A stretch of 35,600 bases of DNA from Deltaproteobacteria bacterium. GTDB lineage: Bacteria; Desulfobacterota; Desulfomonilia; Desulfomonilales; Desulfomonilaceae. The position numbers were made by a program, and so were the translations under genes. The stretch is taken from the NCBI GenBank assembly GCA_023474025.1, contig JAMCYH010000004.1, positions 1-35,600 on the forward strand, written 5' to 3'. The notes under the pieces are model-generated. The model was given only the letters and a program-made list of their open reading frames with translations. It was not told the DNA's origin and ran no database searches. Below, one piece after another: positions 35,078-35,600 of this stretch (position 1 is the first letter of the stretch; each line of letters starts with the position of its first letter).

Positions 35078-35593
35078 TCAGCCTTCTGCAAAGAAACCTT
35101 GAGGACGCCATAATAAAACAGCGGCCATAAGTCCGAATGTGAGAAACATATCGAGCATAGGCATGAATCTCGTGCCGAAAGAACTCAGGAGGCCCACTAT
35201 CAATGAACCTAAAAACGCTCCTTTCAGGCTGCCTAACCCACCTATGACCACAACAATAAACGCCGAAATAATGATAGCCTCCCCCATTCCGGTAGTCAGT
35301 AATCCAACGTACGGGACTGCCAAGGCGCCTCCAACAGCCGAGAGCCATGCTCCAAACATGAATACTCCCGTGTAAAGTTGAGGAACATTGATACCTATTG
35401 AAAGAGCCATTTCCCGGTCAGAAGCTGACGCTCGGACTATACGTCCCCACCACGTCTTTTCAAGCAGACCATAGAGACCAATCGCCACAAGAGGACCAAC
35501 CGCGATTATGAAAAGATTGTAAACAGGAAACTCACGACCCGATATGGAAACCGAACCCGCGAGACCACCAACGGCTGGAGAACAATCTCTTTT
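35078..35593 (-). CDS. livH: Branched-chain amino-acid ABC transporter permease LivH (partial, interrupted frame)
   Basis: The 136-residue stretch below 35488 and the codons above it up to 35593 match the C-terminal half of LivH: SVSISGREFPVYNLF, RIVRASASDREMALSIGINV, IVVVIGGLGSLKGAFLGSLIVG and the end WRPQGFFAEG. The full gene should be near 290 residues. A TGA at 35594-35596 stops this frame, with no start codon above GTG 35488. In another frame the last bases read DEKEIV, which would join well onto SPAVGGLAGS if one base were added near 35581. I infer a frameshift (real or sequencing error) plus truncation by the window edge. Confidence 0.8.
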   Translation of the reverse strand, partial: KRDCSPAVGGLAGSVSISGREFPVYNLFIIAVGPLVAIGLYGLLEKTWWGRIVRASASDREMALSIGINVPQLYTGVFMFGAWLSAVGGALAVPYVGLLTTGMGEAIIISAFIVVVIGGLGSLKGAFLGSLIVGLLSSFGTRFMPMLDMFLTFGLMAAVLLWRPQGFFAEG

Positions 35594-35600
35594 TCATCAG

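Overview
The window looks like the chromosome of a Gram-negative anaerobe of the Desulfobacterota (former Deltaproteobacteria), possibly near Desulfomonile or Syntrophobacter. This is inferred from gene content: HprK-RapZ with mannose-family PTS pieces, a Liv amino-acid ABC transporter, menaquinone-type UbiE/MenG, DUF2318 with NosL, lipoproteins and an outer-membrane barrel. No sequence search was possible. Coding density is high, no gap exceeds about 220 bases, and I see no transposase, integrase, phage gene or CRISPR array.

Bases 1-9850 are one plus-strand metal-handling operon, almost certainly for copper. It encodes an HMA-TM-HMA-SurA-like chimera (cut by the left edge), a cysteine-rich DUF2318 protein, a FtsX/MacB-type permease with its ATPase, a CusB-like adaptor carrying extra metal-binding modules, an enlarged CusA-like RND pump and a NosL-like protein. 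The combination suggests periplasmic metal capture, sorting and export. It is the most unusual part of the window. The left edge is itself an exact 127-base repeat, which could be a recent duplication or an assembly-graph boundary.

From 9966 to 19302 lie a membrane class III nucleotide cyclase, a stand-alone Memo-like protein (minus), carB (minus), a MATE transporter (plus) and an inverse-autotransporter barrel with an eight-cysteine C-terminal domain (plus). From 19525 to 23572 is a translation block: asnS (plus) converging on tRNA-Val(GAC), thrS and infC (all minus). The usual rpmI-rplT partners do not follow infC.

From 23648 to 28136 a TlpA-like thiol protein (minus) diverges from a plus-strand regulatory PTS cluster: short hprK, rapZ, mannose-type EIIA, EIIB and EIIC, then rimI. 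EIID, HPr and EI are not in the window, so sugar transport is doubtful and a regulatory role more likely. A small lipoprotein, ubiE/menG (minus), a GT35 alpha-glucan phosphorylase (plus) and a universal stress protein (minus) follow. The right end is a minus-strand livH-livM-livG-livF cluster, with usp 29 bases downstream of livF. The livH reading frame is interrupted just before the window edge.
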